Below, piece by piece: positions 44,540 to 57,632 of a stretch of 64,000 nt of DNA. The notes beneath the pieces are model-generated. The model was not told the DNA's origin. It worked only from the letters and a program-made list of their open reading frames with translations, and did not search any database. Position 1 is the first letter of the stretch. Every line of letters starts with the position of its first letter. The stretch is from Quercus robur (lineage: Eukaryota > Streptophyta > Magnoliopsida > Fagales > Fagaceae), in contig NC_065542.1 of NCBI RefSeq assembly GCF_932294415.1, forward strand, positions 50,694,942-50,758,941, written 5' to 3'. The position numbers were made by a program, and so were the translations under genes.

Positions 44540-45300
44540 CTTTTACTGAATTGACAAACATTTCATTATTTCAAGATATAATATTTTAGTTCCTCAAAAA
44601 TAAAATTTAGATTTATTTTTAATTAAAGTCTGCAAATTTATTCTGAATATAATAGGAAAGTATGGATTTAGATTCGGTGTAATACCAATTATTCTACTTC
44701 CTCTCACATAAATTTTTATCATTTTTAATTTTTAACTTTAACTTTTTAATTTCTTTTAACTATTTTTCAACTTATTGTATTTAATGGTTGAAACTGAAAA
44801 TTACATTTTTCAATTTTTAATCTCAACTATTCATTATTATTGCATCAGATATAATACTCTAGATATTGCAATTAATATCAATCTGAAAAGTATTAACACT
44901 TACGTAAATTTACAGCATGTACTGGTGCTTTAAAGCATGTGCTGCTATCTAATCCAAAGGACACAATATGATATTTCTCAAAAGTTAAAACGATCTTTAC
45001 AACGGTCCAATGGGTCACACACGCTATAAATGAAGAGGCCTAATCAAATGCATCCTACTCGTCTCAAACTCTATTTCTTTTCAAATTAATCAAATAATTT
45101 TTTATAAGTTATTCATTTTATGTTATGGGACCTGTTCCCCACTTCCCCTAACATTGCTGATTGCTTCACCTCTACTCTTTTTCTTTTTTAATTAAAATTA
45201 TTGGTTACATCCATCAATCACTACTTATTTAAAAATTCTTTGCCATTTTTCTAAACAATTTGTATAAGAAAGTAATATCATAAATTATGAGTTGTATACT
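44540..45300. other. AT-rich intergenic stretch
   Basis: No gene, element end or repeat that I can name. Confidence 0.4.
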
Positions 45301-45317
45301 ATAGAAAAAACGGTAAG

Positions 45318-45487
45318 AGATTTTATTAATGTGTGCTCTTAAGACATACATTAATAAACTATTTTTTTAAAAAAAAAATTATGAAAAAATGATTCACTAT
45401 TTTTATAACTTTTTTAATTTTTTATAATTTTTTTTTTAAAAATAGATGATTAATGTGTACCCTAAAAGCATACATTAACTAGACCCT
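45318..45487. mobile_element. MITE related to the one at 31698
   Basis: It starts GAGATTTTATTAATGTGTGC and ends GCATACATTAACTAGACCC, with the same near-palindromic TTAATGTGT arms as 31698-31862. The interior is A/T homopolymer. The target duplication was not resolved. Confidence 0.6.
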
Positions 45488-46168
45488 TTAAAATATATAG
45501 GTAAGTTAGTATTGGAATTTTTTTTTAGCATACACAGATTTAACGGCTATTTATGTCCTTATTAAATAGCCTCAAGTTTTTGCTCATTTATTTATTTTAT
45601 CATTTGTCTTTAAATTTTTGGGTCTTGCTTTATTATTATTATTATTTATGGAAGCTTTCTAAACGATACATCAACATCTAAGACAAAACCAACACTTAGA
45701 AGGCAGTGCCTTCAAGGCACAGAGCAATGAAAAGTGGTGGGCTAATACTTAGCTATTGATCTTTTGCAATGTGTACTGCTAAAACTAGTTTGATCATCTA
45801 CTTGTAATGCTTGACTTGGGAAAAAGAACCATTATTTTCATGTCTTTATTGTTCTTAGCAAGAATTAAGGAATATGGACCACAAGCCCACAATCTGAGAG
45901 ATCTGTGACAGTAATGAAGTCAGACCCCACTTCTCTTTAATGATCTTTCTTTTTTGTGGAAAAAGAAAAAAGAAAAAAATTTGTCAATGAAATCATCCTA
46001 GCATCACAGTGACATGGGCCATTGTAAACTTACCTTTCAAAAATCAAAGGTCTTTTTTTTTTTTTTTTGAGAAACAAAAATCAAAGGTCAGCACCAGTTA
46101 ATAAAACAAAAGAGAAAATGACCTTCTTTTTTATTGAAATAGTAGGGGCCCTTTAAATTTCAGACCAA

Positions 46169-46169
<1 letters not shown>

Positions 46170-46214
<45 letters not shown>
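46170..46214. repeat. (AT)n microsatellite
   Basis: A pure AT run in intergenic DNA. A poly-A run at 46452-46466 and a poly-C run at 46503-46519 follow shortly after. Confidence 0.9.
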
Positions 46215-46219
<5 letters not shown>

Positions 46220-46745
46220 TTTAAAACTAATAATCCTAGCCAAAAAGAATTAAATTTGTTTAATGGATTACGTAAAGGGGATATAATTTTTTTTCCCTAT
46301 TTCTTTAAAGGTTAAACTTCCTCAATGTATGTAAAATCATTCTCAAATCTTTTAATTAATAATAAAATATTTACAAGTTAAGCTAAAAGACAACAACAAT
46401 CAAATGTCATTCGAGTAGGTTTACCAAAAGATTTGCTGATTCCATAAAATTTAAAAAAAAAAAAAAAAGTTTATTGATTATGTAAAGTACACATGATTCA
46501 TCCCCCCCCCCCCCCCCCCGGCGGCCTTTATATTGTTTGTGTTACTATTCATACACATGATTTGTACATAAAGTGCATTAATTATTCAAATGCTAACTCC
46601 AAATCAAATGCTTTATTTTCTATAAAAATGGATTTTTAAAACTATTTTACTGTAACAACTTGGGTAAAACCTGCGGGGTAGGGGTGGGATAGATTGAGGT
46701 AGGGATGGGTTGGAGTATTTTGCCATCTTTAATAAAGTGAAGTCA

Positions 46746-46747
<2 letters not shown>

Positions 46748-46792
<45 letters not shown>

Positions 46793-46793
46793 T

Positions 46794-46830
<37 letters not shown>
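46748..46830. repeat. Compound (TA)n(GA)n microsatellite
   Basis: A TA run, a short ATATAAGAG link, then a GA run. Inverse arrangement of the tract at 19373-19428. Confidence 0.95.
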
Positions 46831-46832
<2 letters not shown>

Positions 46833-46859
46833 TGAGTGTATTTTTAGATGTTAAATATA

Positions 46860-49800
46860 AAAAAATATTATAAATAAGATATGTGTAAAATATATACACA
46901 TACAAGGCTAAGAGGAGCGAGCAAAACCTGTCTCTATTCCGTCCCTTATACAAGACAGAAAAAACTTGCTCAAGACAAAGCAAGGTTGAATGAGTGAGGC
47001 AGAAAGGGAAATATTTATAATTTCCACTTATGATATCATTGAATTAAACATAAGAAGACTATATAAATTCATAAGAGAGAACTCATCAATTTGAACCATT
47101 TTAGTTATGCTGAATACCATCATTGATATAATTCTTTTATTAAAAATTGTGATTATAATCTAGATTGAACAATATTTTTTTCAATATTTTACTTTTCCCT
47201 AGTTTTTATTTTCATTAAAAAAAATTGTAAAAAGTCAAACTATACTTCTTTTTTGTGGATTACCATTTTGTTAGGTTATGTAGAACATGCATTAATTTGT
47301 GTCAAAGTGCTTTTCATATTTTTTTAAAATATTTATTTACTTCTTTTTTACTCTTTTTACTTGTCATTATCAATCTTCTTATTTTATTTATTTATTTTTT
47401 TTAATTCAATAGTTGGACGAGGATTCAACGTGAGAAACATCAGGAAATGCTAGTTCAACTCAAATTTTTTTTATTTTTTTGTCCACTTTTGAAGGGACGC
47501 TCTCAGCCCTACTATGAGGAAAGTGGCAACCAGAAGACTATTTTATCATTTTCTTCCTCTATACACATTTACATATGCTAATTGCTAACACATTGTAGAT
47601 TAGGTTCACATGCTCAGCTTTTAATGTACACACTCATTGCAGTGATAAAGCGCCGTGTCCCGTGGGCTAGCTAAGGTCAGAGGTCATAATCAAAACTACC
47701 CCTTTAGCTAAACCGTCAGTCAAATACTTTCATAGTTTCATGTCTTTTTCTCTAATCTGCCACATAGATAAACAGTACCTACCTAAGACAATCCCACCAA
47801 CTTTTCATCCTCTCAAATCATATAAACAACACCCTTCTAGAGCATGGTAAATTGCAATTGTCTATTTTAGGGGTTAAAATGTATTTATCTTTGCTTTTGG
47901 CCAACAATATATTGTATATGTAACTTTCCAAGTCTCTCCTAACCGATGCTTTTGAACTCAAAAGGTCAATTAGGAGTTTGAATCTCCTTATATAAAGGTT
48001 TAGAATCTTTAGATTGATCTTTCTTTAATTAAAAAAAAAAAAAAATGAGTGTTCAATGTTTTTTGAGCATTGGGTGTGTCTAATCCCTCTATCACACACA
48101 CACATTAGATAATTATAGGGTGAAATCTTTTTACTCCACAATACTGGTTAAAAGTTTTAAATTCATTCTCTCGTGAATTTCATGACGTTTGAAAACCACA
48201 ACCAATCCTTCGAAGTATGATTGAGGCTCTCGTTTAGTTTGAAAGTGAAAACAATTTAACCTAGTGGTCAAAGTAACAGAGAAAAATAGTGAGCAGTGAG
48301 AGTCAAAAGGCTCCATCATTAAGGGTGTGAAGAACAATATTTCTATCCCTTAAATACTACTACATAACGTTTTGTTTGTGAGAGGACAAGCTAACAACTG
48401 TACTGCAAAAGAAAGGCATCGATGTCCTTCCAAGTAATAAGGGCTTAGTCCATCCATCACATGGGAATCCCATAAAGAAAAGCAATGAGTTAGAGAAAGC
48501 AACAAAAGTTAGAAAGAATAATGAAATTGGAAGCACAAGTTTGGGGGGACCAGGATCAATGCATAGAGTGTGGAACCCTCTCTTTAGGACCCCAAAAAAT
48601 AAAAATAAAAATGAATACCAATTTGAATATATTTGGTGCTTATAAATTTATAATTGAGCTTAGTGTGACTTTAGTGCTAACTTTAGCCAATTGGGATTCC
48701 AGGAGAAAGCTCATCTACCCAATTCTCTTTTGACACTAAATCAGATCCGACAAACTAGAGAAATTTCCTACCAACAAGTTGACAAATTACATCAAATATT
48801 TGATCCTCATCCATCATCATGTATAGAGCATGGAATAAAGTATGGGTATATATTTGTACAAAAGTGATTAGTCATATAAACACCAAGAGATGTCCCTTTG
48901 TGGAAGTCATTATCAATAAGATGTCTATCCCTACTGATATTAACAAATGCATTGGTAATGGTGGGGCTGAGCGTGTAAATGGTTAAAGATCCAGGTCCTT
49001 TAAAAAGTCCATTACCTGACATGAGTGGTACCTAATCTTGCTGTCTTAACCTTGTCTTTAGTTTTGTGTGGCCCTCTCTTTTCCTTCTTTTTCTTCCTTT
49101 GTTTTGATACGTAAGTGAAAAGAATCTTAGTCCACATATTTTTCCAGCATTTATTAGGTTCAATTCAACATTGTTTTGAGTTGGCAGTTGAGTCAACTTG
49201 ATAGTCAGATTATCTTGAAACAGTGAAGAGAACATTAAAATGTTCACAGAGACAGAATTGGGTGACAGTTATGTGGTGGTTGGCAATTTTTGTCATTCAG
49301 GCTTAAGTTGGCAACCGTTTAAACTTTGACACAACCAGAATAAGGTTAGCCTAGAAGCTAGTAGCCGCAACATACCCATTTGGTGTATGAGGTTCAAAGG
49401 CACAAGATGGGATTGGGGTGGATTAATATCATTACTAAAATTTCACAACTGAATTTTGTGTAAGAGAGGTATTGGATACAAAAAAAGATAATGAATCCAT
49501 CACTTGCCAACTCTAGAAAGTTATCACCATCACATTGCATGAAATCACAGATTTGTTTCCATCTTAGAGAGCATAAAGGTCAAGCAAGACCCTTTTCTAG
49601 GAACTTAATAGAGATAGGATTAAACAGAAAGTGAGAGCAATAAGATTATACATAACTGAAAAAGAAACCACAAATAGGAAAACAAGAATAATTAAATCTC
49701 TTTTGAAAATTTTTCGATAATCACACATCCTAGAAAGTTTCATCAACCTAACCACTGAGACACAATAGACACGTATAATTAAAGTCTGAACAATCTCTAA

Positions 49801-49980
49801 GTATATAATAAACAATAATCCTAGAGAAATCAAGCCATTTTACACAAGCCAAAAGAAATTGGGAAGGAACAGAGATGGGCTAATGTAGATAAACCTCTTG
49901 TGATATCTTAAGTAAGGAGACAAGGATATTACAAACTCAGAATCCGGTATAGGAGAACCGCAGCAACAGGTTTAATCCTC
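46860..49980. other. Intergenic stretch, no gene recognised
   Basis: AT-rich DNA. A SINE-like box B (GGAGTTTGAATCTCC) followed by a poly-A run near 47970-48043 suggests a worn SINE. The short frames (48131-48337, 48521-48733, 49597-49833) match nothing I know. Confidence 0.4.
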
Positions 49981-49990
49981 AGCAAAGTGC

Positions 49991-52693
49991 CTATTGCCTG
50001 TCTTCTCCATTGTTGTATCCGTCATGGGGCTTCGTGGACTTGCTGGATTTCCTCCTCAAAACTACAAACCAAGTAATTGCTTCCAACAACAAGGAAATCG
50101 CACCCAACACAATGAGCACAATAACATAAGCAGATTTCCATTTCTTTGCAGGCTGCAAAATGTCATAACCCTTGAACAAATTGACGACACCAAGAATAAT
50201 AATGGTATATCCAATACCATGGTGGTAGATATTCCAATAAAAGCGGTACTTGTGATCTTTCTTTGGTCTTAAGAACAGTGCAAAAATCTGTAAAACCCAA
50301 ACAAAGAGTTTTCATCAGAAGAAAAAGAAGGAAAAGAAATGTCACCACAAGTTTCCAAATATATGCTCTCCATTTTACAACCAACAAGATGCATAAACAA
50401 AAAAATAAATAAAACAATTGTACACAACAAATTTCCAACCCTAAACGCTTAACCTACACAATGTATTCGATACAATAATAAAAAAAGATCAAAATCAAAA
50501 TAGAAATAATTTTTAATTACATATATCTTTCTAACAGAAAACTCCAACATCATTGATAATTCTTTGAGCCCCAACCTAAAAAGTGGATATTGTCCAAGTT
50601 CCAATTCAAAATTAACTTTCTCTAATTTATCTTCAAATTTTTTAGCATTTCACATTTTCAACATCCAAAAGCCTCATTAAGTCTCTTTATATTTATATCT
50701 CCAATACTCAGAAAAGAGTTTCAGTTTGATACTTATAAGACCCAACAAGTGACAGAATCAGCTAATTACAAGATAGCAAAAGATACATAAAAAAGACAGC
50801 CTGATTCCTAAAAACAACACTAAGTTTGCAAAAAAACATTACCTGCACAGTGGCGAAACAAAACAATGCAATTCCGATGTTACGATGATCCGTGTATATG
50901 ATTCCTTGTGACTGACCTCCAAGCTTAAGACCAGTTGCCCAGCCAGCCACCCCAATGGCATAAGCAGATACTTGACAAAAAGCATGAAGATAGAACCATG
51001 CCGGATCCGCAGACTCAAAAGTCCTCAAGTACCTTGCAATGATAGCTCCAACAGGAAACAGAATGCCCCAACTCACAACATTCAGTATTCCATGAATCTG
51101 ACACCCAAAAAGACAAAATAACATTCAACAATTTGTTGTACCGTATCACAAATATGCCTCCATTTTCCTTTACTTTCACATGGAAACAACAAACAGAATA
51201 AAAAAAATTAGAAACTAAACAAGCAAACAATCAAATGGTACGCCAAGCTTTATATTAAATCCAGTTCCAGTCAAGAATTATAAACAAACAAGAAGTTTTG
51301 AATTTTTCAGGGCTTTAATCAATCCAAGACTAATCAATTAAATTTTCTACATCCATCCGCTGCAAATTAAAGAAAGGTTAAAAGTCAATTTAGTCAATTA
51401 TTAAATCAGTGTTTCAGGTTTTATTTGGGTCAATTTAATCCTCATCAAAACTAGTCAATCTGGTCCTTCCGTCCAATTTGTTAATAAAAAAAATTGTTCA
51501 AACATTCTTTTTTCACTAAAAAATAACTGAAAAAAAAAAAATAAAAGGGATTAAACTTAAACAACTTCATTTTCTAACAGATTTGGATGGAATAACAAGA
51601 TTGATTCATTTTGATAAAGTGAGGAACTAAATTCACAAAAATTAAGCCAAGAGCCTTGTGGGTCAACTTGGCATCTCCTCGTTCAAATCCCCCACCCCCA
51701 ACTATTGAATTATAGAAGAAAAAAAAAATCACAAAAATTAGATCTTATGAACTAATCATGTGAAGAAATGGAATTTTACCATAAAAGATAATTTCTTTCC
51801 TTAAAAAACCCATTATCTTTTACACATCTTTCCTAAGGAAAAAAAAAAAAAAAAAAGAAGGAAAAAATTTCAACTTTTAGACACCCAAAACCTTATCCCA
51901 CAAACTACACCCAAATATTCCAACTTTTAAACAAACCCAGATGAATCACACAATTCCCAAACGCAGCCACAAACAAATTTCAAATTTCTGACAAAAAATA
52001 AAAGGAAAGAGAAACCAATCAAAATGATAAAACCATAATAAGAAACAAAATCAAACAGGTAATAAGAAAACTGACATTTTTATTCTTGGTCCTTGAACCC
52101 AGTCCACCAGAGGTAGAGGAAGTCTGGCCAGCAGTCAAATTGAGAGTGGACAAAGAAGCCTTATTGGCTGCACTCATCGCATGTATATCTGGTACACCAT
52201 TTGTAACAGATGGCCCCACCTGCCAAACCTGGTTAACAATGTCAGAGTTACCAGGGAGCTTCAACTTAGCAAAAAGCGTAATAGTTCCTCCTGATTCCTC
52301 AGCACTTAGGTCCCAAACCTCAAAGGAAATCTTGGACTCAGCGATAGAAGCAAAAGAGGTTATGTTATAGGTTTTAACAGTCATAGCACCACTGGATTTG
52401 AAGGCTATGAGGGCCTGAGCACCAAGCATGCCAGTCGCAGTTGGGTTTATGGCCCAAGCGACCCAACCATTGGTGCCTGCAGGCTGAGCCATGAAAGCTA
52501 TGGAGAGAGATGAATTGGCTGCGTTGAGAGTCCAATGGAGATAAGAGGAGAGGTGAGGGAGGTCTAGACATTTGGAATAGAGAGCGTTGTTGGTGAAGGT
52601 TTGGGAGGTACAGGTTTGGGCATGAGATGGTGAGATTAGGAGGAGAGAACAGAAGCTGAGAAGAAGAATCACAGAGGATTGATGAGAATCCAT
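49991..52693 (-). CDS. Cytochrome b561 and DOMON domain-containing protein, 389 aa
   Basis: Three phase-0 exons: 52076-52693 (206 codons), 50843-51097 (85) and 49991-50287 (98 plus stop). The start at 52693 begins [20 protein letters not shown], a signal peptide cut near residue 25 (SHA/QTC). DOMON spans about 45-165 ([33 protein letters not shown]). From I207 a six-helix cytochrome b561 domain follows; His 208, 244, 277 and 313 fit the b-heme ligands by spacing. The tail is basic and ends GYNNGEDRQ. Exon 2 starts after GGTGTCAG; exon 1 ends with a weak GTCAGT donor, the least certain junction. The family moves electrons across the plasma membrane, probably between ascorbate and apoplastic acceptors. 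The gene looks intact. Confidence 0.92.
51400..51645. mobile_element. Degenerate TIR/MITE in intron 1 of the b561/DOMON gene
   Basis: AATTTAATCCTCATCAAAAC on the left matches, in reverse, GTTTTGATAAAGTGAGGAAC-type words on the right. Further mirrored pairs are CTTCCGTCCAATTTGTTA and TAACAGATTTGGATGGAA. The ends are worn and no target duplication was fixed. Confidence 0.45.
51650..51730 (+). mobile_element. Worn SINE in intron 1
   Basis: It has box B-like CGTTCAAATCCCCC and the tail CAACTATTGAATTATAGAAG followed by poly-A. A sister copy near 58201-58285 shares the ACTATYGAATTATAAAA tail. The head is shortened. Confidence 0.5.
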
Positions 52694-52870
52694 TGATAGG
52701 GTTTGTGAGAACAGACAGAGAGAGAGAAAGAGAAAAACTAACGGCCACGTTTGGTGAAAGAAATAAGGCTGAGGCTGTGCCCGTGTGTGTGGCCGTGTCT
52801 CTGTCTCTGTCTCTGTGAGACGTTTGTGTCTGAATGTGGGCAAGGGGATATGGGGGTATAATATATGGAT
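52694..52870 (-). promoter_or_regulatory. 5' leader and TATA region of the b561/DOMON gene
   Basis: On the minus strand the 150 bp before the ATG are CT-rich (the GAGA/GTGTCTCTG tracts at 52715-52820 on the plus strand). They are preceded by a TATATTATA word at about 52856-52864. CT-rich leaders are common in plant genes. The assignment rests on position only. Confidence 0.45.
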
Positions 52871-53029
52871 GGTGAAAATTATATGGTACACTTCCAAGTA
52901 TAGCCATATCCCAAATAGGAATTTACAATATAGATTGTAGTAGGAATTTAAGCCAAGTAAGTTTAGGAATATACCCAATTTTATATACTTAATTACTACA
53001 TCAAGTTGCATCTGAACTGGCATCTTTCC

Positions 53030-54050
53030 GTGTACAAAGTGTCCAAGAGTTTAAAGAAAAAAAGTTTGAACGAAAGAATTAGCATCATATTGCAATTATT
53101 TCTAAAAAAAAAAAAAAGGTGAGGTGGATTACTTGACCTATGTGAAATTAGATTAATGATATTTACTATGATTAGTGAAGAAGAAGTAATATTCACTACT
53201 CATATTTTTTATATTTATTTCTCTAATTGAGAGATTTATTAATTGCGATCTTAATTTATATAGATACAATAGTTAAGTTAGATGTACTATAAATTTTACT
53301 ATGTAAATAAGTCTTACAAACGTATGTGTCAGTAATCACAAAAATAACTCAAATATTCATCTATTAGTGTCTTGTTGAAGTGCCAGTTTTTGGTAGCTTT
53401 AGTATTTTGCTAGATACAAATGGTCTCTTAGGAGCAAGAAATTTTCACAAATTATTCTATGAGTACAATGAAGTAGTACGTCCTCATCTTACATGATAGT
53501 GAGTTCTACTAATTAAAAATAAAGACAATTTAGAAGGGGAAAAAAATCAACTTGTTAAAGTAATCAATTGTGAATGATGAAAAAAAATAGTAAATTCATG
53601 TAAAATTAATTGTCCATCAATCATAATCACCCACACAACAAATTGTGCACAAAATTATAACAAGGATTATATTAATAAGACTTTTTGTTTTCTCTAATAA
53701 GATATATCGTTGAGACTTATTGTTAAATCTATGGTGAAGCTTAGCAAAAGAAATCTACGGTGAAGTTTGTTGCAAAGAAAAGGGGTGGCATCGTTCTCCT
53801 TCAAGAGTACACATAGGTAGATGTGATATGGGAAAAATGTATTTAGCATTAAATGATACCATGTCAGAGGTATTAAGATTTAATAAGTATAAAACATCTC
53901 TGCAAAAACAACAACTTACTAACAAATGAAAAATATGTGTTAGTGGGTAATTTTTTTGCACATATGTCTTTCATTTATTAGATTTTGATACGGATAACAT
54001 AATATCATTTGATACAAAATATTTTTCCATAACATAGAACAGAAAGGTAG
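53030..54050. other. Intergenic stretch, no gene recognised
   Basis: AT-rich. The 68-codon frame at 53755-53961 is unremarkable. No element ends were found. Confidence 0.4.
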
Positions 54051-54059
54051 AGAAACGAA

Positions 54060-54720
54060 AATTGTTTGGCAAAAAGCAATTATTTTATTTTATTTTATTT
54101 TAGTCTAAATTTAACAAAACTAAATTTTTTTTAAAGCTAATTTTTATATTTTAGTCACATCTTTAAATAGAAGCAACAAAAAATTATATTTTTCATCTCA
54201 TATTTAGCAGAAAGCAATGTCCATTTGGCAACAAGCTTTAAATATTTTGTCTTAATTCTATTTTTAAATTTAACAAAATTATTTTTTTTCTGAAAATAAA
54301 CTAACAAAATTAGATTTTGATACTTCATTAAGAAAATAAACGGTGTCCATTTGAAAAAAAAGCTTTTGCTTTTTTGTCATACTTATTTTTTAGAATTTAA
54401 CAGAATTAACTTTTTTGAAAATAAACTAACTCTTTTTTCCTTTTTGTTACCAAAAATTATATTTTTCATCATATATTTGGCAAATAAGTTATGTCCATTT
54501 GGCAAAAAAAAAAAAATTTGCATTTTTGTCATAATTCTTCTTTACTTTTTATTATACAAGATAGAAATTCAACTTTAACCTAATCTAATTGTAGATATGT
54601 ATAAAATTCCATTCTAGAAATTTGAACTCCGACCAAAATTAGCTTCTTTTTTTCCTTTCCCTTTTGTTTCTAAAAATTATATTTGACATTTTATATTTAG
54701 CCAATAAACCACGGAAAACT
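54060..54720. repeat. Diverged tandem repeat with GTCCATTTGGCAA words
   Basis: GTCCATTTGGCAA-type words recur near 54221, 54345 and 54495, with a shorter TGTTTGGCAAAAAGC near 54064. Each is followed by a TTTTGTCATAATTCT or AATTTAACAAAATTA stretch. AAAAATTATATTTTTCATC words recur near 54178, 54452 and 54674. The spacing is irregular, about 125-150 bp. Confidence 0.6.
54550..54635 (-). mobile_element. SINE tail fragment, same family as 30962
   Basis: The plus strand reads ATACAAGATAGAAATTCAAC, then CTAACCTAATCTAATTG-like text and TTTGAACTCCGACC. That is the reverse complement of the tail and box B of the SINE at 30972-31210. The upstream head is missing. Confidence 0.65.
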
Positions 54721-54759
54721 TAACAGACAGCAGAAGTTTATTATAGTAATTGCAATAAG

Positions 54760-56680
54760 TGTGGGATTTGTAGGTGGGTTATAAGTGGAAATAGCACATA
54801 TTATAGGTTGGCAGTTGGGCAGGTAGAGTGGGTGTGGTCTCTAGTACACTTCGGTTCACGAGTCTTTTATGAATGTGTTGCAATGATAATTATGTGGCAA
54901 TCTCATTTTTGTTGGGATTTTGCTCTCTTCAAATGTTGTTGGACTTTGTTTTTGTTGGGCTAAACAGTTTTGAGTCATCCTACACTGATTTTGTCTTTTC
55001 ATTCATAAAAAAATAAAAAATAAATATATTTAGTTATAGAATTACTAGCCTTATTACACACGTGTGTGATGAAACTTTTTTTTATTAGTGTATAATTTTT
55101 CTTTTTTAAATTTTTTTTTGATAAGTTTGTTTTGAAAACATAGATTAGTAAAAGAGTATCTTATTTTATAGATATTTTAAATGGAGTTTGAGATATATTT
55201 TTATCGAGTTATTCTCAAGTTTTCTCACTTTTAAACTTAAGGTTTATGGGTATTTCTAAATCACATAAAAATATAGTCCATAGAGGAGAATCCTTTTATA
55301 AATATTATAGATATTTCATTTTGTGGAAATTATAAAATTATAAAATAATTAAAATCTGTGTTTTAACTCCTGAGTCAATCTTTCTTAAAAAAAAAAAAAA
55401 TCCGGAGTCAATCATGTGAATATTTCAAGAGGGAAATATTTTTAATTCCCATTTAAATTTTATTCCTAAAAAATAACCTATTTAATTCATATTTTTTTTA
55501 AAAAAGAAGATATTATAACTTAATAGCTCCAAACAAATTCATCTAGTGATGTTACAAACACAACATAACAAATTTCACAATTACTGAGTTGACAGATTAT
55601 TGTTGATTTCCATATAAAAAATCTGATGTGAGTTGTTGTTGGCAGATTATTATTGGTTATGTCTACATAAAGAGATACCCTATTTATCACAACTTTATAC
55701 ATCATATTTTGTTGGGCTCCCTACTTGCTTCCTAAGGCGAAGATAGGAAATGTCAAGACATTCTCCAAACTCTTATTTTATTATTTTTGTGTCTTGGTAG
55801 TTAAAATAAAGAAAAATTGGTATTTCGAAAAGAAAGAAAAATAACAAAATATAAACAAAAAATAATATTTTAATAAAAAAAAAGAATAGAAAATTTGATG
55901 TAAATATTTTAAAAAATGATTAATTAAACTACGAGAAGTAGATCCCTACTTTTCAATTTTGGAAGACCAACGTGAATACTTATCAAGATTTACAAAAATA
56001 AGAGATTTAAGGAAGACTTTTATAAGATATTTTTAATATAGAAACTAAGATCTTTTTTTGTACTTATTCTAAATTTCATACAAGTTCAATTCATATTAAG
56101 GGGGCAAAACTCCTAAAAATTCTGATTTGATAGATAATATACACAAATAGAATACAGAATTCAGGTGATAACTCAATGATACCGACATTCTTATGATCTT
56201 CTAGGTATATGATAAGCAGATAAGAAAATATTTTTTAACTTGGATCCTTTAGAGTCAAGATTCATGACCGTATGACGCGGCAAAAAATTAGGAGGCAAGA
56301 TTCATGACAGTGTGGTCGAAATCTTTTGATTTAGTTTCTTTTAGTCTTTTTCTGCTTCACTGTTGAAAGAAACGAAATAAATTAAAGAAATTGTCAAATC
56401 ACTATTTTTAAGGGTTTTTTTTTTTTTTTTTTTTCTTAATTATAGATTGAGAAAGAATAGCTACAAAAGTGGTGACATGTGAGGTTAAAGATTAGCAACT
56501 ACCTAGGAACATTATGAAATTATGGGTCTCACTTATGAGAAAATGCCATTCATTTTCAAGATCAGAATGCAACGGCGGAACATTTGAAAATAGGCCTCAT
56601 TATTATCAAAAAGTATAAATAAATAAAATGGTGTTAGGCACCAAAAAATTTCACCCAATTTTCGACTCCCCTCCCACAAG
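54760..56680. other. AT-rich intergenic stretch
   Basis: No gene or named element seen. It contains A/T homopolymers and short direct repeats (AGGCAAGATTCATGACCGT-like near 56256 and 56295). Confidence 0.4.
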
Positions 56681-56689
56681 CTTTCACAA

Positions 56690-56905
56690 CACTTGGTGTT
56701 CCTTTGGGATCTGCTTATTTTGTTGAAACTAAAATTTTTTTGTTGAAAGTACAGTAGATAAAGGTAAAAGTTAGCTGAAATAGTACAGTAAGATCCATAA
56801 GTAGAATTAAAAAGTACAATGAGACCAATAAATAGTAATAAAAATAAATTAAATAGTAAAATAAGTTGGCAAAAATAATTTTTGCCAAAAACAAACTTGG
56901 TTTCA
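56690..56905. mobile_element. Degenerate MITE (hAT-like family)
   Basis: It starts near GGGATCTGCTTATTTTGTTG and ends GCCAAAAACAAACTTGG, with internal AGTACAGTAAGATCC and AGTACAATGAGACC repeats. It resembles the element near 33310. Boundaries are approximate. It underlies the 176-codon minus-strand frame, which I therefore do not call a gene. Confidence 0.4.
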
Positions 56906-57632
56906 ATACAATACAAATGTAAGAGGGGAAGCAAAAATTGTATGGAACTTTTGGTTACCTCCAATAGTTTCCTTGAAAACAACATACAAAACTTTATATT
57001 AGCGATTATTAAAAAGATTTGAGATTCTTTCAGGTCAACATATATAGTTTTCGGATTTTGCATTGCACATGAACTTTCGGGAAAAAAAAAATATTAATTA
57101 AAGTTACGAAAGAAAACAATCATATATAATTTTTTTTAAATAATAATTTTATGCTATTAGAATGTATTAAAAATATCTTGATAAATTCGTAACACATCAA
57201 ATATGATATAATATAATATTATCATAAATTTTTAGATCATGATTTATTTATTTATTTTATAGATATGATAGAATGTCAACCTATGGTGTCCATTTATGAT
57301 TATTACTCCTTATTATCAGATCAAAATATCAATTAATTTTTGGTATAGGTGAAATTCAAACCCTAAATCTTTTATTCGATAACAAAAGAATATACCAATT
57401 GACTATTTAGACCCATAGTTTTGTAAAATACTATGTATTTAAAATTATCATACTAAACCTAATGTATTTCTAAAAAAAAAAAAAAAAAAAGGCATTTCGA
57501 TAGATTTATTGTAAGACACAATTTAATATAACAAATAGTTGTCATTTGAGCTTTTTTGCTATAAAAGCATGCTGACATACCAAATTACATTAATTCTTGT
57601 CTTTATTTTCTCTTTTCTACATCATTATTTAT

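Noticed and set aside
49597..49833. 78-codon minus-strand frame just downstream of the b561/DOMON gene
   Set aside because: Hydrophobic, AT-biased composition and no family match; more likely 3' flank.
52374..53023. Upstream extension of the b561/DOMON frame to 53023 and the overlapping 177-codon frame
   Set aside because: The extension adds low-complexity residues before a standard signal peptide start at 52693. The other frame is a shadow.
56533..57063. 176-codon minus-strand frame
   Set aside because: It is hydrophobic by AT composition, covers a degenerate MITE and has no known motif.
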